From JBKPDV01 sp046728075 (GTDB lineage Bacteria; Acidobacteriota; Thermoanaerobaculia; UBA5066; Gp7-AA6), in assembly GCA_046728075.1 (NCBI GenBank), contig JBKPDV010000218.1, forward strand, positions 1 to 17,834: a stretch of 17,834 nt of DNA. Direction: 5' to 3'. A model generated the notes under the pieces. That model worked only from the letters and a program-made list of their open reading frames with translations, was not told the DNA's origin and searched no databases. Below, piece by piece: positions 1-6,500 of the stretch (positions within the stretch are counted from its first letter, which is position 1; every line of letters starts with the position of its first letter). Position numbers and translations under genes: made by a program.

Positions 1-624
1 GGGGAAGATCATGATGGACCAGGTGACGATTGCCAGGAGAAGCGAGGAGAAGATTCCCCAGACGGCAATGACTTTGGGCACATAGCCTGACTTCAGCAGC
101 AAGTAGGCGAATACCGTTGATCCCAGGCCGAGGAGTATGAATCCAACCATCATCCCGAGCCCCTGCGCGCTGATCGCCAGGTTGGCCAGCGAGTGGAGCT
201 GGCTTGCCTCGAAAGACTTGAGATCGGCGGCTCCGCCCAAGAGTCGGAGCACAACCAGGGAGTTGACGGTCGCAACGCAGAGGACGGCGGTCTCGGCAAC
301 CCGAAAGAGCACCGCGAGCAACGCCAGGTTCCTGTTCACGGGGCGAACCATGACGTAGAAGGCCCAAACCAGCACCAGGACGCCAGTGTATGTGACCAGG
401 TCTCCGGCAATGGACAGGCGAAACAGCCGCTCGGACCCGATGATATTCAGCGCGGTCCGGGCGGCGTCGCCGCGGACGATCAGCCGGCCGCGCACATAGG
501 ACTCCCCGAAAATCGCGGTCGCCATCTGGAAGATGTAAAGGAAGCCGACCACTTTGGCAGCAGTCCGTTGCGCCGGCTCGATCGTCCGATGTGTCGTTTC
601 GGGTCCGTCCATCCGGTTGTTCAT
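1..624 (-). CDS. DUF4386 family membrane protein, C-terminal end cut off by the window edge
   Basis: The reading frame is open from an ATG at 624 to the first base, 208 codons with no stop. It starts MNNRMDGPE and has a GGGGAG ribosome-binding site 7 nt upstream. The protein is very hydrophobic with about six membrane segments. It contains phrases typical of DUF4386, such as GFLYIFQMATAIF near the N-terminus, the LFRVAET segment in the middle and GSTVFAYLLLKSGYVP near the visible end. Family members are about 220-240 residues, so only the last few residues are probably missing. It begins 16 bp after the ADOP permease gene stops, so it is probably co-transcribed with it. The biochemical function of DUF4386 proteins is not known to me. 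A second, clearly related gene lies at 8291-8977. An in-frame ATG at 612 is a less likely alternative start. Confidence 0.85.
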   Translation of the reverse strand, partial: MNNRMDGPETTHRTIEPAQRTAAKVVGFLYIFQMATAIFGESYVRGRLIVRGDAARTALNIIGSERLFRLSIAGDLVTYTGVLVLVWAFYVMVRPVNRNLALLAVLFRVAETAVLCVATVNSLVVLRLLGGAADLKSFEASQLHSLANLAISAQGLGMMVGFILLGLGSTVFAYLLLKSGYVPKVIAVWGIFSSLLLAIVTWSIMIFP

Positions 625-640
625 TCCCGAGCTCCCCGCG

Positions 641-3343
641 CTACTCGTATCGCAACGCCAGTGTCGGAGGGATCCGGGATGCTTTGCGCGCGGGCACATA
701 GGCCGCCAGCATGGTCACCAGAACCATCGACGGCACGACGGTGAGATAAACCATCAGGTCGGTTCCGCCGGCATTGAACAACATGGAATTCATGAGCCGC
801 TCGACGGCAACACCCATCGCAAGCCCGATCACCGTTCCTATTCCCACCAGCACGAGGCCCTTGCTCATCACCAGGCGCAGCACATCGAGTGGTCCCGCGC
901 CAATCGCGATACGAATGCCGATCTCGCGGGTTCTGCGGCTCACGTTGTACGCCACCACCCCGTACAATCCGGTGATGGCCAGCAGGAGGCCCACCACCCC
1001 CAGAGTACCGACCATCTCGACCGCGATTCGCGGGCCTTCCACGGCGTGGTAGCGGTACAAGTCCTCATAAGTTCTCAGCTCCGAGATCGGCAGGTTCGCA
1101 TCGAGCGTTCGAACGAGGTCCTTCACGGGGTTGACCAATTGCAGCGGATCGCCGCTCGAACGCAACAGGAGGACCATTCGCGCGACAGGATGCTGGGCGA
1201 GGGGCAGATACGCGAAATCCGTCGGCCTTTCGGAGGTCTCGCGATACTTGACGGTCTGTGCGACGCCGACAATCTCGACCGGCGTGCCGGCGAAGTTCTC
1301 GAGCCGGATGTGTTTGCCCACGGCATCGGACCGCGGCCAGTAGTGTCTCGCGAACTGCTCGTTCACGACGGCGACGCGCGGCGCGTCTGCGGTATCGGAC
1401 GAGCGGAAGCCGCGGCCGCGCAGAATCGGTACCGGCATCGTCTCGAAGAACCCCTCGTCGACGGTGTCCATCGCCGAGGTGAAGTGCTCGCGATCGCGGG
1501 GCATCTGAAAACCCTCCGGCACGAAGGCGAGGCTGTCGAAGCTGTCCAGGCCGAGCGGAGGGTTTTCCGTGAGAGCCGCGCTCTGAACTTCAGGCAGTTC
1601 TCGCGCGCGGTCGGCCAGCAGCTTGTAGAACTGCCGCGTCTGAGTCGCGTTGTACTGCACGAGGCGGGGGTCGAACCTCGCCATCAGGAGATGATCTTTC
1701 GCGAATCCGACTCCCTCGCGCAAGCTCTGGTGGAAGCCCCGGTACATCAGGAAAGCCGCCGCGAGCAGCATCAGGGACGTGGAGACCTGCGCGACCACCA
1801 GCACACTCCGGCCCCAGAGGCGCTTACGTCCGCCTCCGGGCGCGTCCACGTCGGCCGCCTTGAGCCCGTTCACCAGATCCGTGCGCGCGCTCTGGAGCGC
1901 CGGGGCCAGACCGCAGAAAAGCGCGCACAAGGCCGACAACGCGAGGCTTGCCAGCAATACGCGCGTGTCCATCCGGAACGGGATCTTGATCGGCAACTCG
2001 GTTGGAATCCGAAAAGTGCCGAGGGCCGCGATGGCGCCGTACCCGACGGCGATTCCGCCCAATCCCCCCAAGAACGCGAGAACCAGGCTTTCGGTCAGGA
2101 GGAGCCGGATCAAACGGAAACGCCCGGCGCCGATCGCCAGACGTATGGCGATTTCGCGCGTTCGCGTGCGGGCCCGGCTCAAAAGGAGCCCCGCCACGTT
2201 CGTGCACGCCACGAGCAGCACCGCCAGCGCAAGGATCGTGAAGATCACGCCGAATTTCCAGTTGACGTCATTGTCCTGTGTGCGCATTTCGAACTGGGTG
2301 TGGACAACCGCTCCGCGGTCGCGATTGAGCTTTGGATACTCGCGCTCGAAGTCTCGCGCGAGCGCGGCGAGCTCGTTCCGCGCCTGCCGCAGCGTCGTGC
2401 CCGGTTTCAAGCGCGCTCTCACGGTCAACTCGCGATCGTCGCGGTCCACGAAGAAATTCTTCTGCGGGTTGGTCGAGAAGACCCCCGCCATCGCCAGCGG
2501 CGTGTAGAAGTCGGGGCGTACGAATATCTGCATCCCCGGGAACGTCTCCGGCGCGACGCCGATCACGGTGAAGGCCGTGCCGTTCAAGCGAACGATCCTG
2601 CCAACGACGGAACGGGCGCTCGCGAATTCCCGCTTCCAGAAGTCCGGCCCGAGCACCACCACGGCATCGCGGCCCGGCACCCGGTCTTCGTCCTCCCGAA
2701 AACCGCGGCCGACCTGCGGCTCCACGCGGAGCACACGGAAGTAGTTGCCGGAAACCATCATTCCGGCCCGAACCCGCGGCGTCGCTTTCGGGTCGGCGGT
2801 GAAGCCGACGGCCCCGACAGCTGTATTGGCGGTCACGCCGTCGTAGCTCTTGGTGTGATTTCGGATGTCCAGGTACTCGGGATGGGAGAAAGAGTCGAAG
2901 CTCGCGTCGTGTGACGTGCTCACCAGAGTGACAACGTCGCCCGGATGCGGCACGGGGTACGGCCGGAAGATCAATGCGTCGAGCATGCTGAAAGGCGTTG
3001 CCGTCATCCCGATCCCGAGCGCGAGCGTGATCACCACAAACGCGGTCAGGCCGGGCGTCCGGCGCAGGCTCCGGATCGCGTAGCGCACGTCGTCGAGGAA
3101 ATCCGTCAGCCAATGAATGCGCCGCGCGTCTCGGATCTCCTCTTTTCGCTGCTCCAGCCCGCCCATCGCGCGCAGGGCCCGGTAACGGGCCTCCTCCGGG
3201 GAAAGCCCTTCGGCGATGCCTTCTTCGATCTTTTGCTCCAGGTGGAACTGGAGCTCCTCGTCGAGCTCCTCCTCCACCCGGCGGCACCGAAAAATGGACT
3301 TGAGCCGCAAGGGCGCCGTGAACCACCAGTGTTTCAGTCGCAT
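641..3343 (-). CDS. ADOP-type ABC transporter permease (duplicated MacB/FtsX fold)
   Basis: The 900-residue protein has the full architecture of the acidobacterial duplicated orphan permeases. Residues 1-90 form a charged helical prefix domain (EEELDEELQFHLEQK). One membrane segment at about 98-120 (ITLALGIG) is followed by a MacB-like periplasmic domain. The first FtsX bundle is at about 363-490, with the TREIAIRLAIGAGR coupling motif. A second transmembrane and periplasmic unit spans about 510-765, and the second FtsX bundle about 775-900, with TREIGIRIAIGAG and a final ASRIPPTLALRYE. No ATPase gene is adjacent, as usual for the orphan type, so the ATPase partner, if any, is elsewhere. In the MacB family such permeases drive export or mechanotransmission; the substrate here is unknown. 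The gene starts 4 bp after PadR ends, with its GAGGCG ribosome site inside the PadR 3' end, which indicates translational coupling. Confidence 0.95.
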   Translation of the reverse strand: MRLKHWWFTAPLRLKSIFRCRRVEEELDEELQFHLEQKIEEGIAEGLSPEEARYRALRAMGGLEQRKEEIRDARRIHWLTDFLDDVRYAIRSLRRTPGLTAFVVITLALGIGMTATPFSMLDALIFRPYPVPHPGDVVTLVSTSHDASFDSFSHPEYLDIRNHTKSYDGVTANTAVGAVGFTADPKATPRVRAGMMVSGNYFRVLRVEPQVGRGFREDEDRVPGRDAVVVLGPDFWKREFASARSVVGRIVRLNGTAFTVIGVAPETFPGMQIFVRPDFYTPLAMAGVFSTNPQKNFFVDRDDRELTVRARLKPGTTLRQARNELAALARDFEREYPKLNRDRGAVVHTQFEMRTQDNDVNWKFGVIFTILALAVLLVACTNVAGLLLSRARTRTREIAIRLAIGAGRFRLIRLLLTESLVLAFLGGLGGIAVGYGAIAALGTFRIPTELPIKIPFRMDTRVLLASLALSALCALFCGLAPALQSARTDLVNGLKAADVDAPGGGRKRLWGRSVLVVAQVSTSLMLLAAAFLMYRGFHQSLREGVGFAKDHLLMARFDPRLVQYNATQTRQFYKLLADRARELPEVQSAALTENPPLGLDSFDSLAFVPEGFQMPRDREHFTSAMDTVDEGFFETMPVPILRGRGFRSSDTADAPRVAVVNEQFARHYWPRSDAVGKHIRLENFAGTPVEIVGVAQTVKYRETSERPTDFAYLPLAQHPVARMVLLLRSSGDPLQLVNPVKDLVRTLDANLPISELRTYEDLYRYHAVEGPRIAVEMVGTLGVVGLLLAITGLYGVVAYNVSRRTREIGIRIAIGAGPLDVLRLVMSKGLVLVGIGTVIGLAMGVAVERLMNSMLFNAGGTDLMVYLTVVPSMVLVTMLAAYVPARKASRIPPTLALRYE

Positions 3344-3347
3344 GGTT

Positions 3348-3683
3348 CTACGCCTCGGAAAGCTGGACGACGTACGAAATGGCCGTCGACAGCCGCTGCC
3401 AGTTCGCCGACTCCGATTCGAGCTGCTTTCTGCCCAGGCGGGTGAGCGAGTAGAACTTCGCGCGCCGGTTGTTTTCCGTCTGCTTCCACTCGGCCTTGAT
3501 CCACCCCTCCTGCTCGAGCTTGTGGAGCGCCGGGTAGAGGGACCCTTCGCTGACCTGCAGCACGTCTCCGGAGATGGATCTCAGGCGAAGGCTGATGGCC
3601 CAGCCATGCAGGGGCTGCAGCGCAAGGATTTTCAGGAGGAGCAGATCGAGGGTGCCCTGGACGAGGTCGTTCGGTTTACTCAT
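3348..3683 (-). CDS. PadR family transcriptional regulator
   Basis: This 111-residue winged-helix repressor has the canonical PadR core: GTLDLLLLKILALQPLHGWA, then LQVSEGSLYPALHKLEQEGW (recognition helix), then the wing NNRRAKFYSLTRLGRKQL. A C-terminal dimerisation helix follows. I chose the ATG at 3683 (MSKPNDLVQG) over the in-frame ATG at 3716. The family consensus begins at this point, and AGGAA lies about 8 nt upstream. PadR genes directly upstream of ADOP permeases are a recurrent pair in Acidobacteriota, so it probably controls its own operon in response to a ligand I cannot identify. I found no convincing operator. A GTATAC palindrome at 3695-3700 lies just upstream of the start but is too short to call. 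Its start region is nearly identical to that of the TPR gene upstream. Confidence 0.95.
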   Translation of the reverse strand: MSKPNDLVQGTLDLLLLKILALQPLHGWAISLRLRSISGDVLQVSEGSLYPALHKLEQEGWIKAEWKQTENNRRAKFYSLTRLGRKQLESESANWQRLSTAISYVVQLSEA

Positions 3684-3694
3684 ATCGATTTCCT
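3672..3694 (-). promoter_or_regulatory. Translation-start cassette of padR, near-copy of the TPR gene start
   Basis: This stretch holds the ribosome-binding site AGGAAA and the ATGAGTAAACCG start of PadR. It matches 4611-4633 at the TPR gene start in 21 of 23 positions. The match covers the ribosome-binding site, the spacer and the first four codons (Met-Ser-Lys-Pro). Confidence 0.6.
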
Positions 3695-3746
3695 GTATAC
3701 GTGTCCGGCATTCCAATTCCTCTCTCTGCGGATGGATCTCCGATTC

Positions 3747-4622
3747 TCAGGACACGCGCCTCAACGCTTCCGACGCCTGTTTGAGGGTCGGATTGAGCTT
3801 GAGCGCCGCCTGGTAGGACTGCTTCGCCTCCGGCTTTCTCCCCTGCTTCTCGTAAATGGCGCCCAGCCAGTAGTGCGCGTTGGCGAGCGTCGGCTCGGTC
3901 TCCGTCGGCGTGTAAGCGACGTACTGCTTCAGCGCCTCCTCGCCGCGCACGAGATTCGTGTTCTGCTGCGCGGCGGTGCGTCCAAGGTGATAGAAGGCGG
4001 GCATGTAATGGGGATCGAGCTTCACAGCCGTCTCGAACTCCGCAAAGGCGGCGGTGTAGTCCTTCTCGGCGTTCGCGAGATACTGGCCGAAGTAACTACG
4101 CGCCTTCGGTGAGGTCGGCTCCTCGCGGATAGCATCGGTGTGCTCCCTCTTCGCCAGATCCAGCTTTTTCTGCTGCGAATAGACGAAGGCGTACGCCCGG
4201 TGGCCGACGATCGGATCGATCGCCTTGATCTCCTTCGCCTGCTCGAGCGCCTTCTCGTACGAGCCGCCCATGAGACCGGGCGCGCCCGCGTAGAACTGGA
4301 CGAGGCCGAAGCGCGGTTCGACGTACTTGGGATTGAGAGCGACTGCTTTCTCGCACTCCTCTTTGATTTTCGACGCGTACTTCGCAGCGCCAAGCATGCC
4401 GCTCGCCTGGATTTTGGCGCCGTACGCATTGGACAGATAAAAATGCGCCTCGGCGCTCTTCGGCGACTGCGCCACGGCCTTCTCCAGGAGGTCGATGGCG
4501 GCGTCGCTATCACCGCGGCCGATCGCGGCGCGACCCTGCTCGATCAACGTCGTTTGCGCGAAGAGAGGAACGGCGGCGAGCGCCGCAAAAATCGTGAGAG
4601 CGAGACGCATCGGTTTGCTCAT
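3747..4622 (-). CDS. Exported tetratricopeptide-repeat (TPR) protein
   Basis: The 291-residue protein has an N-terminal signal peptide (MSKPMRLALTIFAALAAVPL, likely cleaved after LFA at residue 22), so it is probably periplasmic. The rest is helical with TPR-like repeats. Clear ones are at about 25-58 (QGRAAIGRGDSDAAIDLLEKAV), 60-98, 155-203 (ending FAEFETAVKLDP) and 246-280 (YWLGAIYEKQGRKPEAKQSY, then ALKLNP). A glycine-rich APGLMGGSYEKAL loop at about 114-125 recurs in related TPR proteins. TPR proteins serve as protein-binding scaffolds; no enzymatic residues are evident. The ATG at 4622 has AGGAAA 6 nt upstream. It lies 63 bp upstream of PadR on the same strand and may lead the PadR-ADOP unit, though it could have its own promoter and terminator. 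Confidence 0.88.
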   Translation of the reverse strand: MSKPMRLALTIFAALAAVPLFAQTTLIEQGRAAIGRGDSDAAIDLLEKAVAQSPKSAEAHFYLSNAYGAKIQASGMLGAAKYASKIKEECEKAVALNPKYVEPRFGLVQFYAGAPGLMGGSYEKALEQAKEIKAIDPIVGHRAYAFVYSQQKKLDLAKREHTDAIREEPTSPKARSYFGQYLANAEKDYTAAFAEFETAVKLDPHYMPAFYHLGRTAAQQNTNLVRGEEALKQYVAYTPTETEPTLANAHYWLGAIYEKQGRKPEAKQSYQAALKLNPTLKQASEALRRVS

Positions 4623-4640
4623 ATCGGTTTCCTAGGGGAG
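4611..4640 (-). repeat. Direct-repeat copy 1: TPR gene start region
   Basis: This carries the ribosome-binding site AGGAAA, the spacer CCGAT and the ATGAGCAAACCG start of the TPR gene. Plus-strand bases 4619-4639 are repeated at 4671-4691 with a single mismatch in 21 positions. Confidence 0.7.
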
Positions 4641-4670
4641 AATACGAAGACCAGGCCGTTAAGTTTCCCC

Positions 4671-4691
4671 TCATATCGGTTTCCGAGGGGA
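4671..4691 (-). repeat. Direct-repeat copy 2: decoy-like ribosome site plus ATGA upstream of the TPR gene
   Basis: This copy of the TPR start region (20 of 21 positions) includes the GGAAACCGATATGA string. It lies 52 bp upstream of the real start. The frame opened by its ATG codes for no recognisable protein and differs from the TPR frame. It may be a footprint of local duplication or an upstream initiation site. Confidence 0.65.
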
Positions 4692-4745
4692 CTCTACGAC
4701 AGACTCCTCTCGGTAAGCAAGAGGAGACCCGGGCCAACCCGAAAA

Positions 4746-4779
4746 CCCTCCCCCTTCGTGAGAGGGACTGGGTAAAGGG
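4746..4779. repeat. REP-like repeat, diverged copy
   Basis: It is an imperfect hairpin of CCCTC-rich and GAGAGGG arms followed by a GGGT(A)AAGGG tail. It is clearly related to the better-preserved copy at 5821-5853: the first 13 bases differ at one position and GAGAGGG is identical. It lies in the 271-bp region between the divergent TPR and sigma-factor genes. I see nothing else recognisable in that region apart from the TPR start repeats and the hairpin at 4838-4869. Confidence 0.6.
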
Positions 4780-4837
4780 AATCCTCAGCAGGCGGGAGGG
4801 GATCTGGATGACGCCTTAACGCATCCCACAATATCCG

Positions 4838-4869
4838 CCCCTCTCATCCGTCTACATCGATGAGAGGGG
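4838..4869. promoter_or_regulatory. Perfect 11-bp inverted repeat upstream of the sigma factor
   Basis: The arms CCCCTCTCATC (4838-4848) and GATGAGAGGGG (4859-4869) are exactly complementary around a 10-nt loop. The right arm ends 24 nt before the sigma-factor ATG. It could be an operator for a dimeric regulator or a leader hairpin. It has no trailing T-run, so a classical terminator is unlikely. Confidence 0.55.
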
Positions 4870-4893
4870 AAGATCCTGATCCTCGAGCAGGTG

Positions 4894-5454
4894 ATGAGCG
4901 AGCAGGACCGGCAAATCGCTGAAACGATCGAACGCGAGCAGGGCCGGCTGCGGAACTTCATTCGCAAGCGCGTGCCCGACCGGCGGGACGTGGAGGACGT
5001 GCTGCAGGATGTCTTCTTCGAGCTCGTGGAGGCGCAGCGCCTGATGAAGCCCATCGAGGAAGTGGGTGCCTGGCTCTTCCGAGTGGCTCGAAATCGGATC
5101 ATCGATCGGTTCCGCAAGAGGAGACCGGAGTCGTCGACCACGCCGCTGCCCGCTCCGGACACCGAAGAGGGAGACATCGGTTCGCTCGAAGACATGCTGC
5201 CGTCGGCCGAAGCCGGACCCGAGGCGGCTTACGCCCGAAGCGTCCTCCTCGACGAGCTCGCCGCCGCCCTGGGAGAGCTTCCCGAAGACCAGCGCTTCGT
5301 TTTCGTCGCGCACGAGATCGAAGGCAAGAGCTTCCGCGAGCTCGCCTCGGAAACCGGCGTCAGCGTGAATACCCTGCTCTCGCGCAAGCACTACGCGGTG
5401 CGTCACCTGCGCCGCAGACTTCAGAACATTTATGACGAGTTCAAGGAGAGATGA
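4894..5454 (+). CDS. ECF-type RNA polymerase sigma factor (sigma-70 family)
   Basis: The protein of about 186 residues has sigma region 2 at about 16-80, with the typical RRDVEDVLQDVFFELVEA and AWLFRVARNRIIDRFRKR segments. An acidic linker follows, then region 4 at about 120-177: ALGELPEDQRFVFVAHEIEG and the helix-turn-helix SFRELASETGVSVNTLLSRK. Regions 1 and 3 are absent, which defines the extracytoplasmic-function group. The start is either GTG 4891 or ATG 4894. I prefer the ATG because GAG at 4885-4887 is then 6 nt away; both signals are weak. The next gene follows at once (RBS AAGGAG inside the sigma 3' end), so the two are translated together. Such pairs are commonly a sigma factor and its membrane-bound controller. 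Confidence 0.95.
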   Translation: MSEQDRQIAETIEREQGRLRNFIRKRVPDRRDVEDVLQDVFFELVEAQRLMKPIEEVGAWLFRVARNRIIDRFRKRRPESSTTPLPAPDTEEGDIGSLEDMLPSAEAGPEAAYARSVLLDELAAALGELPEDQRFVFVAHEIEGKSFRELASETGVSVNTLLSRKHYAVRHLRRRLQNIYDEFKER

Positions 5455-5456
5455 AG

Positions 5457-5807
5457 ATGTTACCCACGAGAAAGCGTCGCATCGCGAAACTGTTCGTCTT
5501 CGTGCTGCCGGTCTTCCTGGTCGTTTTCGCCGGCCTGATCTGGGCGGTCTCCGCGCTCTGGAACTGGCTGATGCCGAGCGTCTTCGGCCTGCACACGATC
5601 ACGTACTGGCAAGCCCTCGGCTTGATGGTGCTCTCCTGGATCCTCTTCCGAGGCTTTCGCGGCCCGTCCATGGGCCGAGGCGCCTGGCGGCACGGCCTGC
5701 GGGAGCGCTGGGGAAGGATGACTCCCGCCGAGCGGGAGGAGTTCGTCAAGGGCCTGAACAGCCGGTGCGGCAGAAGGGAATCGCCCGAGCCCGAGCCGAA
5801 GGCGTAA
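5457..5807 (+). CDS. Small two-helix membrane protein coupled to the sigma factor, candidate anti-sigma
   Basis: The 116-residue protein has a basic start (MLPTRKRRIAKLF), a membrane segment at about residues 10-38 and a second at about 50-66 (LGLMVLSWILF). A cytoplasmic-looking tail holds MTPAEREEFVKGLNSRCG and a charged C-terminus. It contains one cysteine. I recognise this as a type often found downstream of ECF sigma factors but know no proven function. It lacks the zinc-binding HxxxCxxC motif of ZAS-type anti-sigma factors. ATG 5457 has AAGGAG 8 nt upstream. ATG 5451 overlaps the sigma stop as ATGA but would be only 2 nt from that site. The small gap and shared ribosome site support co-regulation with the sigma factor. 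An anti-sigma role is inference. Confidence 0.8.
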   Translation: MLPTRKRRIAKLFVFVLPVFLVVFAGLIWAVSALWNWLMPSVFGLHTITYWQALGLMVLSWILFRGFRGPSMGRGAWRHGLRERWGRMTPAEREEFVKGLNSRCGRRESPEPEPKA

Positions 5808-5820
5808 CCAAGTGCCTGCT

Positions 5821-5853
5821 CCCTCTCCCTTCGGGAGAGGGCCGGGGTGAGGG
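5821..5853. repeat. REP-like palindromic repeat, possible bidirectional terminator
   Basis: The hairpin has perfect 9-bp arms CCCTCTCCC and GGGAGAGGG around TTC, followed by a GGGGTGAGGG tail. This sequence type is dispersed in many GC-rich bacterial genomes. It sits in the 92-bp gap between the convergent membrane-protein and DinB genes, where it could stop transcription from both sides. A second, diverged copy is at 4746-4779. Confidence 0.7.
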
Positions 5854-5899
5854 GCAGCTTGAGCCGCGCTGATTTACGTCCTTGAGATGCGTGCGCCCG

Positions 5900-6496
5900 T
5901 CAGTCTGACTTCACCCGGCTGGCCGGCGGCACGATTCCGTTCATCCGCAGGTACTCGACCATCTGTCCGTAGTGATCGTAGGCGTGCGCTACGCCAAAGG
6001 TCGCCAGGTGCAGGCGCACCGATTTGGTGCCCTCCGCGGTCTGCAGCATGTTCTCCGTCAGCTTGGCCGCGGCCTTGTGGCCCACGGCAAACGAATCCTT
6101 CAGAAACTTGATGATCTCGGTCTTCGTCTTCAAGCTCTCCGGACCATTTCCGCCCTTGTAGTCATCCGGGATCTTGTCGCCAGTCACAGCCGACCAGAGG
6201 TAATAGTTGGAAGCCGCGACATGCCTGACCTGCAGAGCGAACGTGCGCACGCCCTTGTAGTCGGCGCCAGGAATGCTCAGGCTCTCCGGAGAGAAGTTGA
6301 ACTTTTCTTCCGGCATGGCCTCCGCGGCATCCACGATCAGCTTTTCGATGTTGCTGACAGCGCGGTCGACGGTTGAGACGATGGTTGCCTGCGGCTGCTG
6401 CGCCGGAGCGGCGCCCGGCACCGCGGTAACTCTCGTGCTCTGACCCAGAGCCGTCGCGGTCGAGAGGATCGCCGCCGGCAACCAGACGAGTCGCAT
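5900..6496 (-). CDS. Secreted DinB-superfamily protein
   Basis: The 198-residue protein begins with a signal peptide (MRLVWLPAAILSTATALGQ), then a low-complexity Ala/Pro/Gln linker and a DinB-type four-helix bundle (about 40-185). The three metal-binding histidines of the fold are visible as His92 in VRHVAASN and His171/His175 in HAYDHYGQMVEYLRMNG. DinB-fold proteins include metal-dependent thiol transferases and proteins of unknown role; the exact activity here is unknown. Two starts are possible. ATG 6514 overlaps the end of the amidohydrolase by 14 bp, and ATG 6496 begins the signal peptide cleanly 4 bp after that stop, with GGGAG about 10 nt before it. I prefer 6496. The tight linkage suggests translation coupled to the amidohydrolase and a shared extracytoplasmic location. 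Confidence 0.88.
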   Translation of the reverse strand: MRLVWLPAAILSTATALGQSTRVTAVPGAAPAQQPQATIVSTVDRAVSNIEKLIVDAAEAMPEEKFNFSPESLSIPGADYKGVRTFALQVRHVAASNYYLWSAVTGDKIPDDYKGGNGPESLKTKTEIIKFLKDSFAVGHKAAAKLTENMLQTAEGTKSVRLHLATFGVAHAYDHYGQMVEYLRMNGIVPPASRVKSD

Positions 6497-6500
6497 CTCT

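Noticed and set aside
554..2914. A 786-codon plus-strand open frame opposite the ADOP permease
   Set aside because: It is the antisense shadow of a strongly recognised gene. The product is rich in Arg, His and Gln with no domain I recognise, as expected in GC-rich DNA.
3684..3746. A -35/-10 promoter between the TPR gene and padR (TTGGAA and TATACA on the minus strand)
   Set aside because: The two boxes are only 11 bp apart and each matches the consensus at 4 of 6 positions, so this is not supportable.
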